This document shows positions 43,893-54,192 of a stretch of DNA of 64,000 nucleotides, one piece after another (position 1 is the first letter of the stretch; the number at the start of each line of letters is the position of its first letter). Origin of the DNA: Zea mays (taxonomy: Eukaryota; Streptophyta; Magnoliopsida; Poales; Poaceae); NCBI RefSeq assembly GCF_902167145.1, contig NC_050098.1:136412207-136476206 (forward strand), in the 5' to 3' direction. The notes below the pieces were generated by a model. The model was not told the origin of the DNA, did no database searches, and saw only the letters and a program-made list of their open reading frames with translations. A program made the position numbers and the translations under genes.

Positions 43893-46280
43893 TTAGGCTT
43901 GGGACTTAGGTACCCAACTCTTGTTGGGTCCTATAAGGTTAGTCACAATTTCCTTAGGGACCCAAATGCAAGTTTTATCACCCTTGCATTTTGCCCCTAA
44001 CTTCCTAGCAATTACCTTTCTATCCTTTCTACAAATTGCAAAGGAAGCATTCAAAGCAAGATATATTGTAGAAGGCTCATTAACTTTCCTAGGAATATTA
44101 ACAACATTTCTCCTAGGCATATTATGAACAACATCCCTTCTACCAACATTTCTATCATGCACATATGAAGAACTAGAAGCAAACATAGCATGAGAAAAAT
44201 CATCGTACGCATTATAACTCCTATAAGCATTTCTAGTTTGTCTCCTATCATGATACAAAAAGGCATGGTTCTTTTTAGCACTAGTAGCCATAGGGGCCTT
44301 CCCTTTCTCCTTAGCGGGAATGGGAGCCTTATGGCTTGTTAAGTTCTTGGCTTCCCTCTTGAAGCCAAGTCCATCCTTAATTGAGGGGTGTCTACCGATC
44401 GTGTAGGCATCCCTTGCAAATTTTAGTTTATCAAATTCATTCTTACTAGTCTTAAGTTGGGCATTAAGACTAGCCAATTCCTCAGTTAATTTGGAAATTG
44501 AAACTAAATGATCACTACAAGCATCAACATCGAAATCTTTACACCTAGTGCAAATCTCAACATGTTCTACACAAGAATTAGATTTACTAGCTACTTCTAG
44601 TTTAGCATTTAAGTCATCATTAACACTCTTTAAAGTAGCAATGGTTTCATGACAAGAAGATAGTTCACTAGAAAGCACTTCATTTCTTTTAACTTCTAAA
44701 GCATAAGATTTTTGTGCCTCTACAAATTTGTCATGCTCTTCATACAAAAGGTCCTCTTGTTTTTCTAAGAGTCTATCTTTTTCATTCAAGGCATCAATCA
44801 ATTCATTGATTTTATCTACTTTAGTTCTATCCAATCCCTTGAACAAACTAGAGTAATCTATTTCATCATCACTAGACTCATCATCACTGGAAGAATCATA
44901 AGTGACATTGTTTTGATTACATACCTTCTTCTCCCTTGCCATAAGGCATGTGTGACGCTCGTTGGGGAAGAGGGATGACTTGTTGAAGGCAGTGGCGGCG
45001 AGTCCTTCATTGTCGGAGTCGGAGGAGGAGCAATCCGAATCCCACTCCTTTCCGATATGTGCCTCGCCCTTGGCCTTCTTGTAATGCTTCTTCTTTTCCC
45101 TCTTGCTCCCGTGTTCCTGGTCACTATCATTGTCGGGACAGTTAGCAATAAAATGACCAAGCTTATCGCATTTGAAGCATGATCGCTTTCCCTTGGTCTT
45201 AGTCTTGCTTGGCTGTCCCTTGCGACCCTTTAGTGTCGTCTTGAATCTTTTGATGATGAGGGCCATTTCTTCATCATTAAGACCGGCCGCCTCAATTTGC
45301 GCCACCTTGCTGGGTAGCGCCTCCTTGCTCCTTGTTGCCTTGAGAGCAATGGGTTGAGGCTCATGGATTGGGCCATTCAACGCGTCGTCCACGTACCTTG
45401 CCTCCTTGATCATCATTCGCCCGCTTACAAATTTTCCAAGAATTTCTTCGGGCGACATCTTGATGTACCTAGGATTTTCACGAATATTGTTCACCAAGTG
45501 AGGATCAAGAACGGTAAATGACCTTAGCATTAGGCGGACGACGTCGTGATCCGTCCATCGCGTGCTTCCGTAGCTCCTTATTTTGTTGATAAGGATCTTG
45601 AGCCGGTTGTATGTTTGTGTCGGCTCCTCGCCCCTTATCATCGCGAATCGTCCGAGCTCGCCCACCAACTCCATCTTGGTGAGTAAGGTGACATCATTCC
45701 CCTCATGAGAGATCTTGAGGGTGTCCCAAATCTGCTTGGCATTGTCCAAGCCACTCACCTTGTGATACTCGTCCCTGCACAAAGAGGCTAGCAATACAGT
45801 AGTAGCTTGTGCATTTTTATGGATCTGTTCATTAATAAACGAAGGGCTATCCGAGCTATCAAATTTCATTCCACTTTCCACAATCTCCCAAATGCTTGGA
45901 TGGAGAGAAAATAGGTGAGTACGCATTTTGTGACTCCAAAATCCGTAGTCCTCTCCATCAAAGTGAGGAGGCTTGCCAAGTGGAATGGGGAGCAAATGAG
46001 CATTTGAGCTATGAGGAATGCGCGAATAATCAAAAGAAAAGTTTGAGTTAACCGTCTTTTGTTTGTCATAGTCGTTGTCGTCGTTGTCCTTTTGGGAAGA
46101 GGAAGATTCGTCGCTGTCGTCGTAGTAGACGATCTCCTTGATGTGCCTTGTCTTCTTCTTCTTCCCTTCCTTCTGTCTATGGCCCGAGCCGGAGTCGGTA
46201 GGCTTGTCATCTTTGGGCTCGTTGACGAAGGACTCCTTCTCCTTATCGTTGATCACGATTCCCTTCCCCTTAGGATCCAT
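43893..46280 (-). CDS. gag: C gag
   Basis: 795 codons from the ATG at 46280 ([16 protein letters not shown]). The acidic N-terminus with poly-Ser/Asp leads to a copia gag core ([25 protein letters not shown]) and a CCHC knuckle [14 protein letters not shown] near residues 367-380. A long coiled coil follows, and the C-terminus has the WVPK repeats also found in B. Structural protein of the cytoplasmic virus-like particle. The frame is intact. Its stop is followed by the same seven-base offset to pol seen in B. Confidence 0.92.
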   Translation of the reverse strand: MDPKGKGIVINDKEKESFVNEPKDDKPTDSGSGHRQKEGKKKKTRHIKEIVYYDDSDESSSSQKDNDDNDYDKQKTVNSNFSFDYSRIPHSSNAHLLPIPLGKPPHFDGEDYGFWSHKMRTHLFSLHPSIWEIVESGMKFDSSDSPSFINEQIHKNAQATTVLLASLCRDEYHKVSGLDNAKQIWDTLKISHEGNDVTLLTKMELVGELGRFAMIRGEEPTQTYNRLKILINKIRSYGSTRWTDHDVVRLMLRSFTVLDPHLVNNIRENPRYIKMSPEEILGKFVSGRMMIKEARYVDDALNGPIHEPQPIALKATRSKEALPSKVAQIEAAGLNDEEMALIIKRFKTTLKGRKGQPSKTKTKGKRSCFKCDKLGHFIANCPDNDSDQEHGSKREKKKHYKKAKGEAHIGKEWDSDCSSSDSDNEGLAATAFNKSSLFPNERHTCLMAREKKVCNQNNVTYDSSSDDESSDDEIDYSSLFKGLDRTKVDKINELIDALNEKDRLLEKQEDLLYEEHDKFVEAQKSYALEVKRNEVLSSELSSCHETIATLKSVNDDLNAKLEVASKSNSCVEHVEICTRCKDFDVDACSDHLVSISKLTEELASLNAQLKTSKNEFDKLKFARDAYTIGRHPSIKDGLGFKREAKNLTSHKAPIPAKEKGKAPMATSAKKNHAFLYHDRRQTRNAYRSYNAYDDFSHAMFASSSSYVHDRNVGRRDVVHNMPRRNVVNIPRKVNEPSTIYLALNASFAICRKDRKVIARKLGAKCKGDKTCIWVPKEIVTNLIGPNKSWVPKSQA

Positions 46281-46319
46281 CTCTTCGGGCGGTTAGTCCC
46301 TTTCTTGAAGAGAACGGCC

Positions 46320-46330
46320 CTGATACCAAT
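46320..46330 (-). promoter_or_regulatory. C primer-binding site
   Basis: On the minus strand attggtatcag directly follows the 5' LTR; it matches the 3' end of initiator tRNA-Met. Confidence 0.85.
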
Positions 46331-47583
46331 TGAGAGCACCTAGAGGGGGGGTGAATAGGTGATCCTGTAAAACTTAAACTTATAGCTACAAAAAAAACTT
46401 GGTTAATCGTTAGCACAATAATCGCCAAGTGGCTAGAGAGGAACCAAAACACAATAACCATAAGAAATCAATCACAGAGATGACACGGTGGTTATCCCGT
46501 GGTTCGGCCAAGTACAAAACTTGCCTACTCCACGTTGTGGCGTCCCAACGGACGAGGGTTGCAATCAACCCCTCTCAAGCGGTCCAAAGACCCACTTGAA
46601 TACCACGGTGTTTTGCTTGCTTTTTCTCAATCCCGTTTGCGAGGAATCTCCACAACTTGGAGCCTCTCGCCCTTACAGTTGAAGTTCACAAAGAAACACA
46701 GAGCAAGGGGGGAATGAGCAACACACACAAGACTTCAAAAGATCAGAGCAACAACACGCACACAAGTAGCAACAAAAGCTCACAACACAACTCAAAGAGT
46801 TCACAACTCCACAAGAGCTCTATATGCTATCACAATGAAACGAATGCGCGAGATCGATGTCTTGGTGCTTAGGAATGTTGTAGGAATGCTTGGTTTTATC
46901 CTCCATGCGCCTAGGGGTCCCTTTTATAGCCCCAAGGCAGCTAGGAGCCGTTGAGAACAAATCTGGAAGGCCATCCTTGCCTTCTGTCGTCGGGCGCACC
47001 GGACAGTCCGGTGCACACCGGACACTGTCCGGTGCCCGATTTCTTTCCTTAAACGGCGCAGCCGACCGTTGCAGATCTGGGAGCCGTTGGCGCACCGGAC
47101 ATGTCCGGTGCACACCGAACAGTCCGGTGCCCCCTTTCGACCGTTGGCCCGGCCACGTGTCACGCGCAGATTCCGCGGCCGACCGTTGGCTCACCGGACA
47201 GTCCGGTGCACACCGGACAGTCCGGTGAATTTTAGCCGTACGCCGTCGGCGAATTCCCGAGAGCGGCTACTTCGCGCCGAGTCAGTCTGGCGCACCGGAC
47301 ACTGTCCGGTGCACCACCGGACAGTCCGGTGTGCCAGACCAAGCTGAGTCTTGGCTGTACACAGCCAAGTCTTTGCACCTTTCTTCTTTTCTTCTACTTT
47401 CTGTTTCTAACACTTAGACAAGTATATTAGTACACAAAACCAATGTACTAAGGCTTAGAAACATACCTTTACTCATGATTTGCACTTTGTTCATCCATGG
47501 GCATAAATCCACATTTAAGCACTTGTGTTTGCACTCAATCACCAAAATACTTAGAAATGGCCCAAAGGCACATTTCCCTTTCA
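46331..47583 (-). repeat. C 5' LTR (right in window)
   Basis: 1253 bases; same palindromes as the other LTR, but lacking one gaccgttggcccgacc-type unit of 16 bases near 47185. Confidence 0.93.
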
Positions 47584-47664
47584 GTGTGTGGGTACCCAAG
47601 GCTATAACTAACACTGTAGGACCCGATTCAATTTGGGTACCTAAAAGCATAGCCTAAACTTGTT

Positions 47665-50600
47665 TTGCAGGTCTACTCCTCTGGTGGGTCAAGTTGGGTG
47701 CTTGACAGTGGATGTACAAATCACATGACCGGGGAGGAAGACATGTTTCATTCATTGCAACTAACTCAAGAAGCACAAGAAATTGTGTTTGGAGATAGTG
47801 GCAAGAGTAAGGTTATTGGTATTGGTAAAATTTCTATCTCTGACCAACAATCACTTTCAAATGTTTTATTGGTAGATTCTTTAAGCTATAATTTGTTGTC
47901 TGTTTCACAACTTTGTGGAATGGGTTATAATTGTTTATTCTCTGATGTGGATGTGAAGATCCTTAGAAGGGAGGACTCCTCAGTTGCCTTTACGGGTCGC
48001 TTGAAGGGCAAACTTTATCTTGTTGATTTCACAACAAGTAAAGTAACGCCTGAGACTTGTTTAGTGGCAAAGTCCGACAAGGGTTGGCTATGGCATCGCC
48101 GGCTAGCCCATGTCGGTATGAGAAATTTGGCCAAACTTCAAAAGGATAATCACATCATTGGACTAACAAATGTTGTATTTGAGAAAGATAGGGTTTGTGG
48201 CGCATGCCAAGCAGGAAAGCAACATGGAGTCCCACATCAATCAAAGAATGTGGTCACAACAAAGAGGCCATTGGAGCTCCTTCACATGGACCTCTTCGGA
48301 CCTGTGGCTTACATTAGCATTGGTGGTAGTAAGTATGGTTTAGTCATTGTTGATGATTTTTCTCGATTCACCTGGGTTTTCTTTTTGAGTGATAAAGGTG
48401 AAACTCAAGAAATATTGAAGAAATTCATGAGAAGAGCTCAAAATGAGTTTGAGCTCAAAATCAAGAAAGTGAGAAGTAATAATGGGACGGAATTCAAGAA
48501 CACAGGTGTCGAAGAATTCCTAGGCGATGAAGGAATCAAACATGAGTTCTCGGTTCCTTACACTCCACAACAAAATGGTGTAGTGGAAAGAAAGAACCGA
48601 ACTTTAATTGAAGCAGCTAGAACCATGTTGGATGAGTACAAGACACCTGACAACTTTTGGGCAGAGGCGGTCAACACCGCCTGTCATGCAATCAACCGTC
48701 TCTATCTTCACAAGATCTACAAAAAGACTGCTTATGAGCTTCTCACTGGTAACAAACCTAAAGTTGATTATTTTAGAGTATTTGGTTGTAAGTGTTTTAT
48801 TCTTAACAATAAAGTCAAGAGCTCAAAGTTTGCTCCTAGAGTGGACGAGGGCTTCTTGCTTGGTTATGCATCAAATGCGCATGGATATCGTGTTTTCAAC
48901 AATACCACCGGTCTTGTTGAAATAGCGATAGACGTGACATTTGATGAGTCTAATGGCTCGCAAGGGCATGTTTCTAATGACACTGCAGGAAATGAAGAAC
49001 TACCTTGTGAGGCCATAAAGAAACTTGCAATAGGTGAAGTGAGACCTCAAGAAAAGGATGATGAAGAAGGAACTTTCTGGATGACCAATGAGGTTGTTGA
49101 TGTGGGTGCAAAGGTGGTGAGTGACAAAGTCTCCACCCAAGCAAACCCATCAACCTCAAGTCATCCAAGCCATGAAGAAAATCATCAAAGGATGCCAACT
49201 GTGGTAGAAGATGAACACAAAAGTGTTGATGGTGAAGTGCCTCTTGATCAAGTGAATGATGAGGAGGAGCAAATACAAAGACAACCATCAGTGCCTCATC
49301 CTAGAGTCCATCATACAATTCAAAGGGATCATCCGGTGGACAACATCCTGGGTAGCATCAGGAGAGGGGTAACAACTCGATCTCGTTTAGCTAATTTTTG
49401 TGAATTTTACTCGTTTGTTTCCTCTCTTGAGCCACTTAAGGTTGAAGAAGCATTGGGTGATCCGAATTGGATAATTGCCATGCAAGAGGAGTTGAACAAC
49501 TTCACCCGGAATGAAGTCTGGTCCTTAGTCCAAAGACCCAAACAAAATGTGATTGGGACTAAATGGGTCTTTAGGAACAAACAAGATGAACATGGCGTGG
49601 TTACAAGAAACAAAGCACGGTTGGTTGCCCAAGGCTACACTCAAGTGGAAGGACTTGATTTTGGTGAAACATATGCGCCGGTAGCAAGGTTAGAATCAAT
49701 TAGAATATTAATTGCCTATGCTACTAACCATGATTTCAAGCTATATCAAATGGATGTCAAGAGCGCATTTCTAAATGGACCACTACAAGAGAGGGTATAC
49801 GTGGACCAACCACCGGGTTTTGAAGATTCAAAGAAGCCAAATCATGTTTATCTACTTCACAAGGCACTCTACGGGCTTAAACAAGCCCCTAGAGCTTGGT
49901 ATGAGTGTCTTAAAGATTTTTTAATTAAGAATGGGTTTACAATAGGAAAAGCTGACTCTACATTATTTACTCGCAAAGTTGACAATGAATTATTTGTGTG
50001 CCAAATATATGTTGATGACATTATATTTGGTAGTACTAATGAAAAATTTTGTGAAGAGTTTAGCAAAGTAATGACGAACAGGTTTGAGATGTCTATGATG
50101 GGCGAGCTTAAATACTTCCTGGGATTTCAAGTCAAACAGCTCAAGGAAGGTACTTTTCTATGCCAAACCAAATATACACAAGATATGCTCAAGAAGTTTG
50201 GCATGGAAAAAGCAAAACACGCCAAGACTCCAATGTCATCAAATGGACATCTCGATCTAAATGAGGAAGGTAAACCTATAGATCAAAAATTATGTAGATC
50301 AATGATAGGATCACTGCTTTACTTATGTGCACCTAGACCTGATATAATGCTGAGTGTTTGCATGTGTGCACGTTTTCAAGCAAACCCTAAAGATTGCCAT
50401 CTTGTAGCCGTTAAGAGAATTCTAAGATACTTAGTCCACACCCAAAACCTAGGATTATGGTATCCCAAAGGCTCCCTTTTTGATTTGCTTGGCTACTCTG
50501 ACTCAGATTATGCCGATTGCAAAGTAGATCGAAAAAGCACTACTGGGACTTGCCAATTCCTTGGGCGGTCCTTAGTGTCATGGAGTTCCAAGAAACAAAA

Positions 50601-50961
50601 TTGCGTTGCACTTTCCACTGCAGAAGCTGAGTACATAGCAGCTGGGGCATGTTGTGCACAGTTGTTATGGATGAAGCAAACCCTTAGAGATTTTGGTTGT
50701 GAGTTTAACAAAATTCCACTTTTGTGTGACAATGAAAGTGCCATAAAACTTGCAAACAATCCGGTGCAACACTCTAGAACTAAACATATTGACATCAGAC
50801 ACCATTTCTTGAGAGACCACGAAGCCAAAGGAGATATCGAATTGTTTCATGTGAGCACCGAAAATCAACTAGCCGATATCTTCACAAAACCCCTTGATGA
50901 GACTAGGTTTTGTTTTCTTAGGAGTGAGCTAAATATCTTGGATTCTCGAAACGTGTCTTAA
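47665..50961 (+). CDS. pol: B pol (protease, integrase, RT, RNase H), integrase Asp lost
   Basis: Open frame of 1098 codons starting at TTG (47665), with no ATG of its own. Protease has [11 protein letters not shown]. The integrase zinc region is [10 protein letters not shown]...CGACQAGKQ. Catalytic Asp209 (HMDLFGP) and Glu308 (VVERKN) are present, but residue 272 is Asn (RSNNGTEF) where C and D have Asp; the spacing of 35 residues to Glu308 shows this is the catalytic position. RT has YVDD at 782-785 and RNase H is complete through [14 protein letters not shown] and [10 protein letters not shown]. The frame has no stops, so RT and RNase H could still work while integration would not. Confidence 0.92.
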   Translation: MQVYSSGGSSWVLDSGCTNHMTGEEDMFHSLQLTQEAQEIVFGDSGKSKVIGIGKISISDQQSLSNVLLVDSLSYNLLSVSQLCGMGYNCLFSDVDVKILRREDSSVAFTGRLKGKLYLVDFTTSKVTPETCLVAKSDKGWLWHRRLAHVGMRNLAKLQKDNHIIGLTNVVFEKDRVCGACQAGKQHGVPHQSKNVVTTKRPLELLHMDLFGPVAYISIGGSKYGLVIVDDFSRFTWVFFLSDKGETQEILKKFMRRAQNEFELKIKKVRSNNGTEFKNTGVEEFLGDEGIKHEFSVPYTPQQNGVVERKNRTLIEAARTMLDEYKTPDNFWAEAVNTACHAINRLYLHKIYKKTAYELLTGNKPKVDYFRVFGCKCFILNNKVKSSKFAPRVDEGFLLGYASNAHGYRVFNNTTGLVEIAIDVTFDESNGSQGHVSNDTAGNEELPCEAIKKLAIGEVRPQEKDDEEGTFWMTNEVVDVGAKVVSDKVSTQANPSTSSHPSHEENHQRMPTVVEDEHKSVDGEVPLDQVNDEEEQIQRQPSVPHPRVHHTIQRDHPVDNILGSIRRGVTTRSRLANFCEFYSFVSSLEPLKVEEALGDPNWIIAMQEELNNFTRNEVWSLVQRPKQNVIGTKWVFRNKQDEHGVVTRNKARLVAQGYTQVEGLDFGETYAPVARLESIRILIAYATNHDFKLYQMDVKSAFLNGPLQERVYVDQPPGFEDSKKPNHVYLLHKALYGLKQAPRAWYECLKDFLIKNGFTIGKADSTLFTRKVDNELFVCQIYVDDIIFGSTNEKFCEEFSKVMTNRFEMSMMGELKYFLGFQVKQLKEGTFLCQTKYTQDMLKKFGMEKAKHAKTPMSSNGHLDLNEEGKPIDQKLCRSMIGSLLYLCAPRPDIMLSVCMCARFQANPKDCHLVAVKRILRYLVHTQNLGLWYPKGSLFDLLGYSDSDYADCKVDRKSTTGTCQFLGRSLVSWSSKKQNCVALSTAEAEYIAAGACCAQLLWMKQTLRDFGCEFNKIPLLCDNESAIKLANNPVQHSRTKHIDIRHHFLRDHEAKGDIELFHVSTENQLADIFTKPLDETRFCFLRSELNILDSRNVS

Positions 50962-51089
50962 TAACTAAAATTTTGATCAAATTTGATGGATGTAAATTGA
51001 TTGTTTGAGCAATATGAAATGAGAAATAACATTTTTATCATTAAAATCATTCATGTCATATTTGCTAAGTGCTATTATAGCCCTTCTGG
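50962..51089 (+). other. B spacer after pol
   Basis: AT-rich, with no frame or motif seen. Confidence 0.5.
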
Positions 51090-51883
51090 GCAATATCTGG
51101 AAACTGGTTGAGTAAACCGGCTGAGTAGGCCACTCAACCGGTTTTCCCCTGGTGGAAACCGGTTGAACCGGTATAAAAACCGGTTGAACCGGTTTTGACC
51201 TCCTCCGCATCCGCGCCGTCAGACTGCACCGCAGTCTGCGCTGTCAGTTTCGCAGTCTGCGCTGTCAGACTGCCAGAAATTTCGCGCAGTCAACACCTTT
51301 TTCTGCGCGTTTTTACTGCGCAGTTTGACCAGAAACCGGTTGAACCGGTTTTAGAACCGGTTGAACCGGTTTTCTGTGTTCTGACCGGCCGACTCCCCCC
51401 TTATTTCTCTCCCTCTCCCCTCTTTTCTTCTTCTCAGTCTCACTTTCCAGCCGCCGACGCCCACTCTTCTTTCTCTCTCTCCTTCACACCTTCTCCACTC
51501 CTAAAACCCACTTGTGCCCTCTCATCTTTGGAAGATTTGTTGGAGATCCGTTCATCCCGGCGTTCTCCATCATCTTCCTCAATCTCGTTGGGATTTCTTG
51601 ACTAAATCTCCGGATCGAGGTATTGCCCTATTTCATTTCTTTTTACTCGATCCTACGCGTTCTTGATTATCTACTGTATCATTCGTTGGGTACATTTTAG
51701 TTTAAGTGCTTGCAACACTTAGATTATCTTCATTTGTCATGAACATTGTTAGAGTTTAGCGATTTGATATTGTTCGTTGTAGTTGAAACGCTCATATGAA
51801 CGGTTGAAGTGCATGCTCAATATCTTATGCGTCTCTACTCAAACGTGTTTGATCCTTGCTCATCATAGGTTCTATTTTTTAGA
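51090..51883 (+). promoter_or_regulatory. B internal promoter-like segment with AACCGGTT repeats and leader intron
   Basis: 51103-51375 holds four or more paired motifs of the form AACCGGTTGAACCGGTT plus single copies, like the array ahead of the TATA box in the B LTR. A tataaaaac at 51172 lies within the array. A C/T-rich leader (51395-51600) follows, like the LTR leader. Then come a good donor (gatcgag|gtattg, exon end 51619) and an acceptor (tttttag, 51876-51882) one base before the ATG at 51884, implying a 263-base intron in the 5' untranslated region. This looks like a separate transcription unit for the third ORF. Confidence 0.6.
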
Positions 51884-53692
51884 ATGGTGCGTCGGAGGAA
51901 CTCGTCCGTGGTTGAATCCGACTCCTCTGATGACCAAGAAATACATGGAGATACTCCCCCACGCTCTAGATCCAAGCGTGGGCGAGGAAGCGGAAATGTC
52001 ATGCAAGGTGCTGAGGCCTCCGGGTCTCAAGGAGCTCGCGGACGGACAACCCAGAATCCTTCCGGTCGGTCCCGACCCGCAACAAATCCGCAGGCGTGGG
52101 CGGCTACGAGTGATGATGAAGGTGGGAAGGATGATGAAATTGATCTTCCCCCGGCCCACGCCCCTGTGATTCGTGGGTTGGTCCTCCACCGGGCGGAGGC
52201 TCGGCGTGCTGGCAATGAGCCAGTAACTGATTTCACTGCCAGTGGAGGTTCTACTCTCCTTCAGGATCTCCGTTTCCAGAATCCTGCATTGCGCATTCGC
52301 GATGCCAGGATTGATGGAAACCGCTTTTGGCCGCTTCATCATGTGGACTTTTATAATTCTGTGATCCTCCCCAAGAAGCATCAACCTATTCTGCTTCAAC
52401 GCTATATAAACTGGGAAGGTTGTGAGGCCATTGGGGACCCAGAGATGACACAGGCATTGAGGGCCTATGAAAGGAAAAAGATGAAGAGTATCATGACATT
52501 CCAATATGATTGGAATGATGAAGTTATTGCCCAATTCTACTCAACTTTGTGGATCAAGCCAGCTGACGAGGAGAGTCCATACAACTATCCTTATCTGAAC
52601 TTCTACATTGAAGGTAGTTGGTATAAGGTGAGCTACCGTCGGTTTGCTCACATTCTTGGTTTTTCTGACAATGATATCTCTGGCGACAAGATCAAGATAC
52701 ATGATTTCCGCCAGCCTACTAGAGATGAAGCCAAAGATCTTCATCTCTCTGAGTCTGGGAAGTATTGGGAGTCTACAAACATGCATAAGTATTATCGATA
52801 CATCAACTCCCTCTGCAGGATGACCCTCATTCCAAAAGGGGGTAATCAGATGAACATTCTTGGAGAGAGCAAGGTCTTGCTCTCATTCATGAAACCCAGC
52901 AGCTCAGAGAGTATAAATGTATTTGATATGATTTGGCAGGAAATCATTCATGCTGCCTGCTTTCCATTGAAGGGATGTCTTCATGCTCTGTTTATCATGA
53001 AGATGATTGAGGTTGTGACCCAGTTTAAATTTGACAAAGGTACAAGACATCAATCCTATACCCCTTTCTGGATTGATCCCAACAATCCAGTAGGGCGCCT
53101 AAGGAAAGCCCCCTCTAGCTCTCGTGCTCATACATCTGCGGGTCCGTCTGCTGGTCCTGCTGCTGCTGCCGGTGCCTTGCGTCCCTCCCCTGGTCGTGGA
53201 TCTCCCACGCCACGTGGTCGTGGTCGAGGTCGTGGCCGAGGGATGGGTGCCCGCTTGGCCCACGGGTTTGCGGCATTTTTCTCCATGTGCCGGAACAATG
53301 CTGCGGATGTCCATGAGGTGGCAAGACGACAGCGGGAGACTGACGACAACCTTCGTCGTCAAGCTTCCTCTTTGGGTACTCCCTTCGCCCCCCGGTCGCC
53401 TGACGTGCCTCTCCATCCTCCTCCCCCGGAGATCAACGAGTGGTACCAGCAGGCATACGGGGTGCCTTTTATGACAGCAGACGACGTCGACGAAGAAGAA
53501 GCTTATTTTGATGATCGTGAGCAGTTTGTCTCGCCTCCGTATCACGGGGATCCGGGCCAATCATCCTCTCACCCTCCGCCCCAGGATCCTTCTGGCAGTG
53601 CTCCTCCCCCAGATCAGTCTGGGGAAGAACACTTTGCCTCTCACCTGGCGCACCACCTCTTTGCTCCTCATCAGCCTCCTCCCAACTGGTGA
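51884..53692 (+). CDS. B third ORF, 602 residues, putative plant transposon protein domain
   Basis: Starts MVRRRNSSVVESDSSDD. It has an acidic patch near residues 74-86 and a globular region at about 130-400 (INWEGCEAIGDPEMTQ, AQFYSTLWIKP, YKVSYRRFAHILGFSD). This region resembles the Pfam putative plant transposon protein family (Transposase_32), usually found in gypsy elements. An Arg/Gly tract (PRGRGRGRGRGMG) lies near 440-455 and suggests RNA or DNA binding; the tail is Pro/Ser-rich. No signal peptide or membrane segment is visible, so it is not an obvious envelope protein despite sitting where some Sireviruses carry an env-like gene. The frame has no stops. Function unknown. Confidence 0.8.
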   Translation: MVRRRNSSVVESDSSDDQEIHGDTPPRSRSKRGRGSGNVMQGAEASGSQGARGRTTQNPSGRSRPATNPQAWAATSDDEGGKDDEIDLPPAHAPVIRGLVLHRAEARRAGNEPVTDFTASGGSTLLQDLRFQNPALRIRDARIDGNRFWPLHHVDFYNSVILPKKHQPILLQRYINWEGCEAIGDPEMTQALRAYERKKMKSIMTFQYDWNDEVIAQFYSTLWIKPADEESPYNYPYLNFYIEGSWYKVSYRRFAHILGFSDNDISGDKIKIHDFRQPTRDEAKDLHLSESGKYWESTNMHKYYRYINSLCRMTLIPKGGNQMNILGESKVLLSFMKPSSSESINVFDMIWQEIIHAACFPLKGCLHALFIMKMIEVVTQFKFDKGTRHQSYTPFWIDPNNPVGRLRKAPSSSRAHTSAGPSAGPAAAAGALRPSPGRGSPTPRGRGRGRGRGMGARLAHGFAAFFSMCRNNAADVHEVARRQRETDDNLRRQASSLGTPFAPRSPDVPLHPPPPEINEWYQQAYGVPFMTADDVDEEEAYFDDREQFVSPPYHGDPGQSSSHPPPQDPSGSAPPPDQSGEEHFASHLAHHLFAPHQPPPNW

Positions 53693-54192
53693 TCCTTGGA
53701 TTGGAGTCTCTCTCTCTCTTTTTGGTTCTTGTTGCCAAAAAGGGGGAGAAGGTTTATTAGACTGGCAGTACTTTTTATTTTTGTAATGAACAATCGGTTT
53801 GTAATAACTATTTGGTCTATCGTATGATGCATGCATGGCTCTAAAGCCATAAACATTTTTATGATGTGATGAGATGAGTTCTCATTATTGTAATAGCAGT
53901 AGAATTTTTCATATCATATGCTATGCAATAATGAGCTTGAATGTGTAATTTTTACTCTTTCTATCTAATTATGTTTCATTCCTCATTGTTTTGTGTATGG
54001 TGTTAATTGTTCTCTCTCTCTAAATATGTTGCAAATTGACATATCAAGTCAATGATAATATCACAAAACTCATGCACATATTTAGGGGGAGCTACACATA
54101 CACAAAGGATTTTATCTCGCAAGTACTTGTAACTTTTAATTTTTATTTCTACTCCAGTTTGTTTTGGCATCAATCACCAAAAAGGGGGAGAT
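53693..54192 (+). other. B 3' non-coding segment with polypurine tracts
   Basis: Three tracts: ccaaaaagggggagaagg (53735-53752), tttagggggagc (54080-54091) and ccaaaaagggggagat (54176-54191), the last abutting the 3' LTR. The first and last share an identical core. Confidence 0.75.

Larger units (their letters stand above)
38627..47583 (-). mobile_element. C: Opie/Ji-type Sirevirus, minus strand, nearly complete
   Basis: LTRs at 38627-39895 and 46331-47583; duplication gtgtg at 38622-38626 and 47584-47588, within the B gag. Gag (46280-43893) and pol (43885 to about 40676) read leftward. By eye the LTRs differ at about seven bases plus one 16-bp length difference (1269 against 1253), indicating a recent insertion. 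The only coding defect I found is a 7-bp deletion near the end of pol. The gag start [11 protein letters not shown] is the one I associate with maize Ji/Opie. Confidence 0.93.
36197..47657 (+). pseudogene. gag: B gag, split by insertion of C
   Basis: Two pieces, 36197-38626 and 47589-47657, join in frame once C and one gtgtg copy are removed; the total is about 832 residues. The N-terminus (MSTQRDHVEPLLEE) leads to a Lys/Glu-rich helix and a copia gag core with NYDEWADKMKSHLIG and HPSLWEIV. A CCHC zinc knuckle CYECGQTGHFIADC sits at residues 388-401, followed by Asp/Ser/Glu-rich and coiled-coil stretches typical of Sirevirus gag. The C-terminus repeats WVPK ([17 protein letters not shown]). 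The stop at 47655-47657 is followed seven bases later by the pol frame in another register. As it stands gag is disrupted by nine kilobases of C. Confidence 0.88.

Noticed and set aside
51884..53692. B third ORF as an envelope gene
   Set aside because: No signal peptide, transmembrane segment or glycosylation-rich ectodomain; it has an Arg/Gly tract and a plant transposon protein-like core instead.
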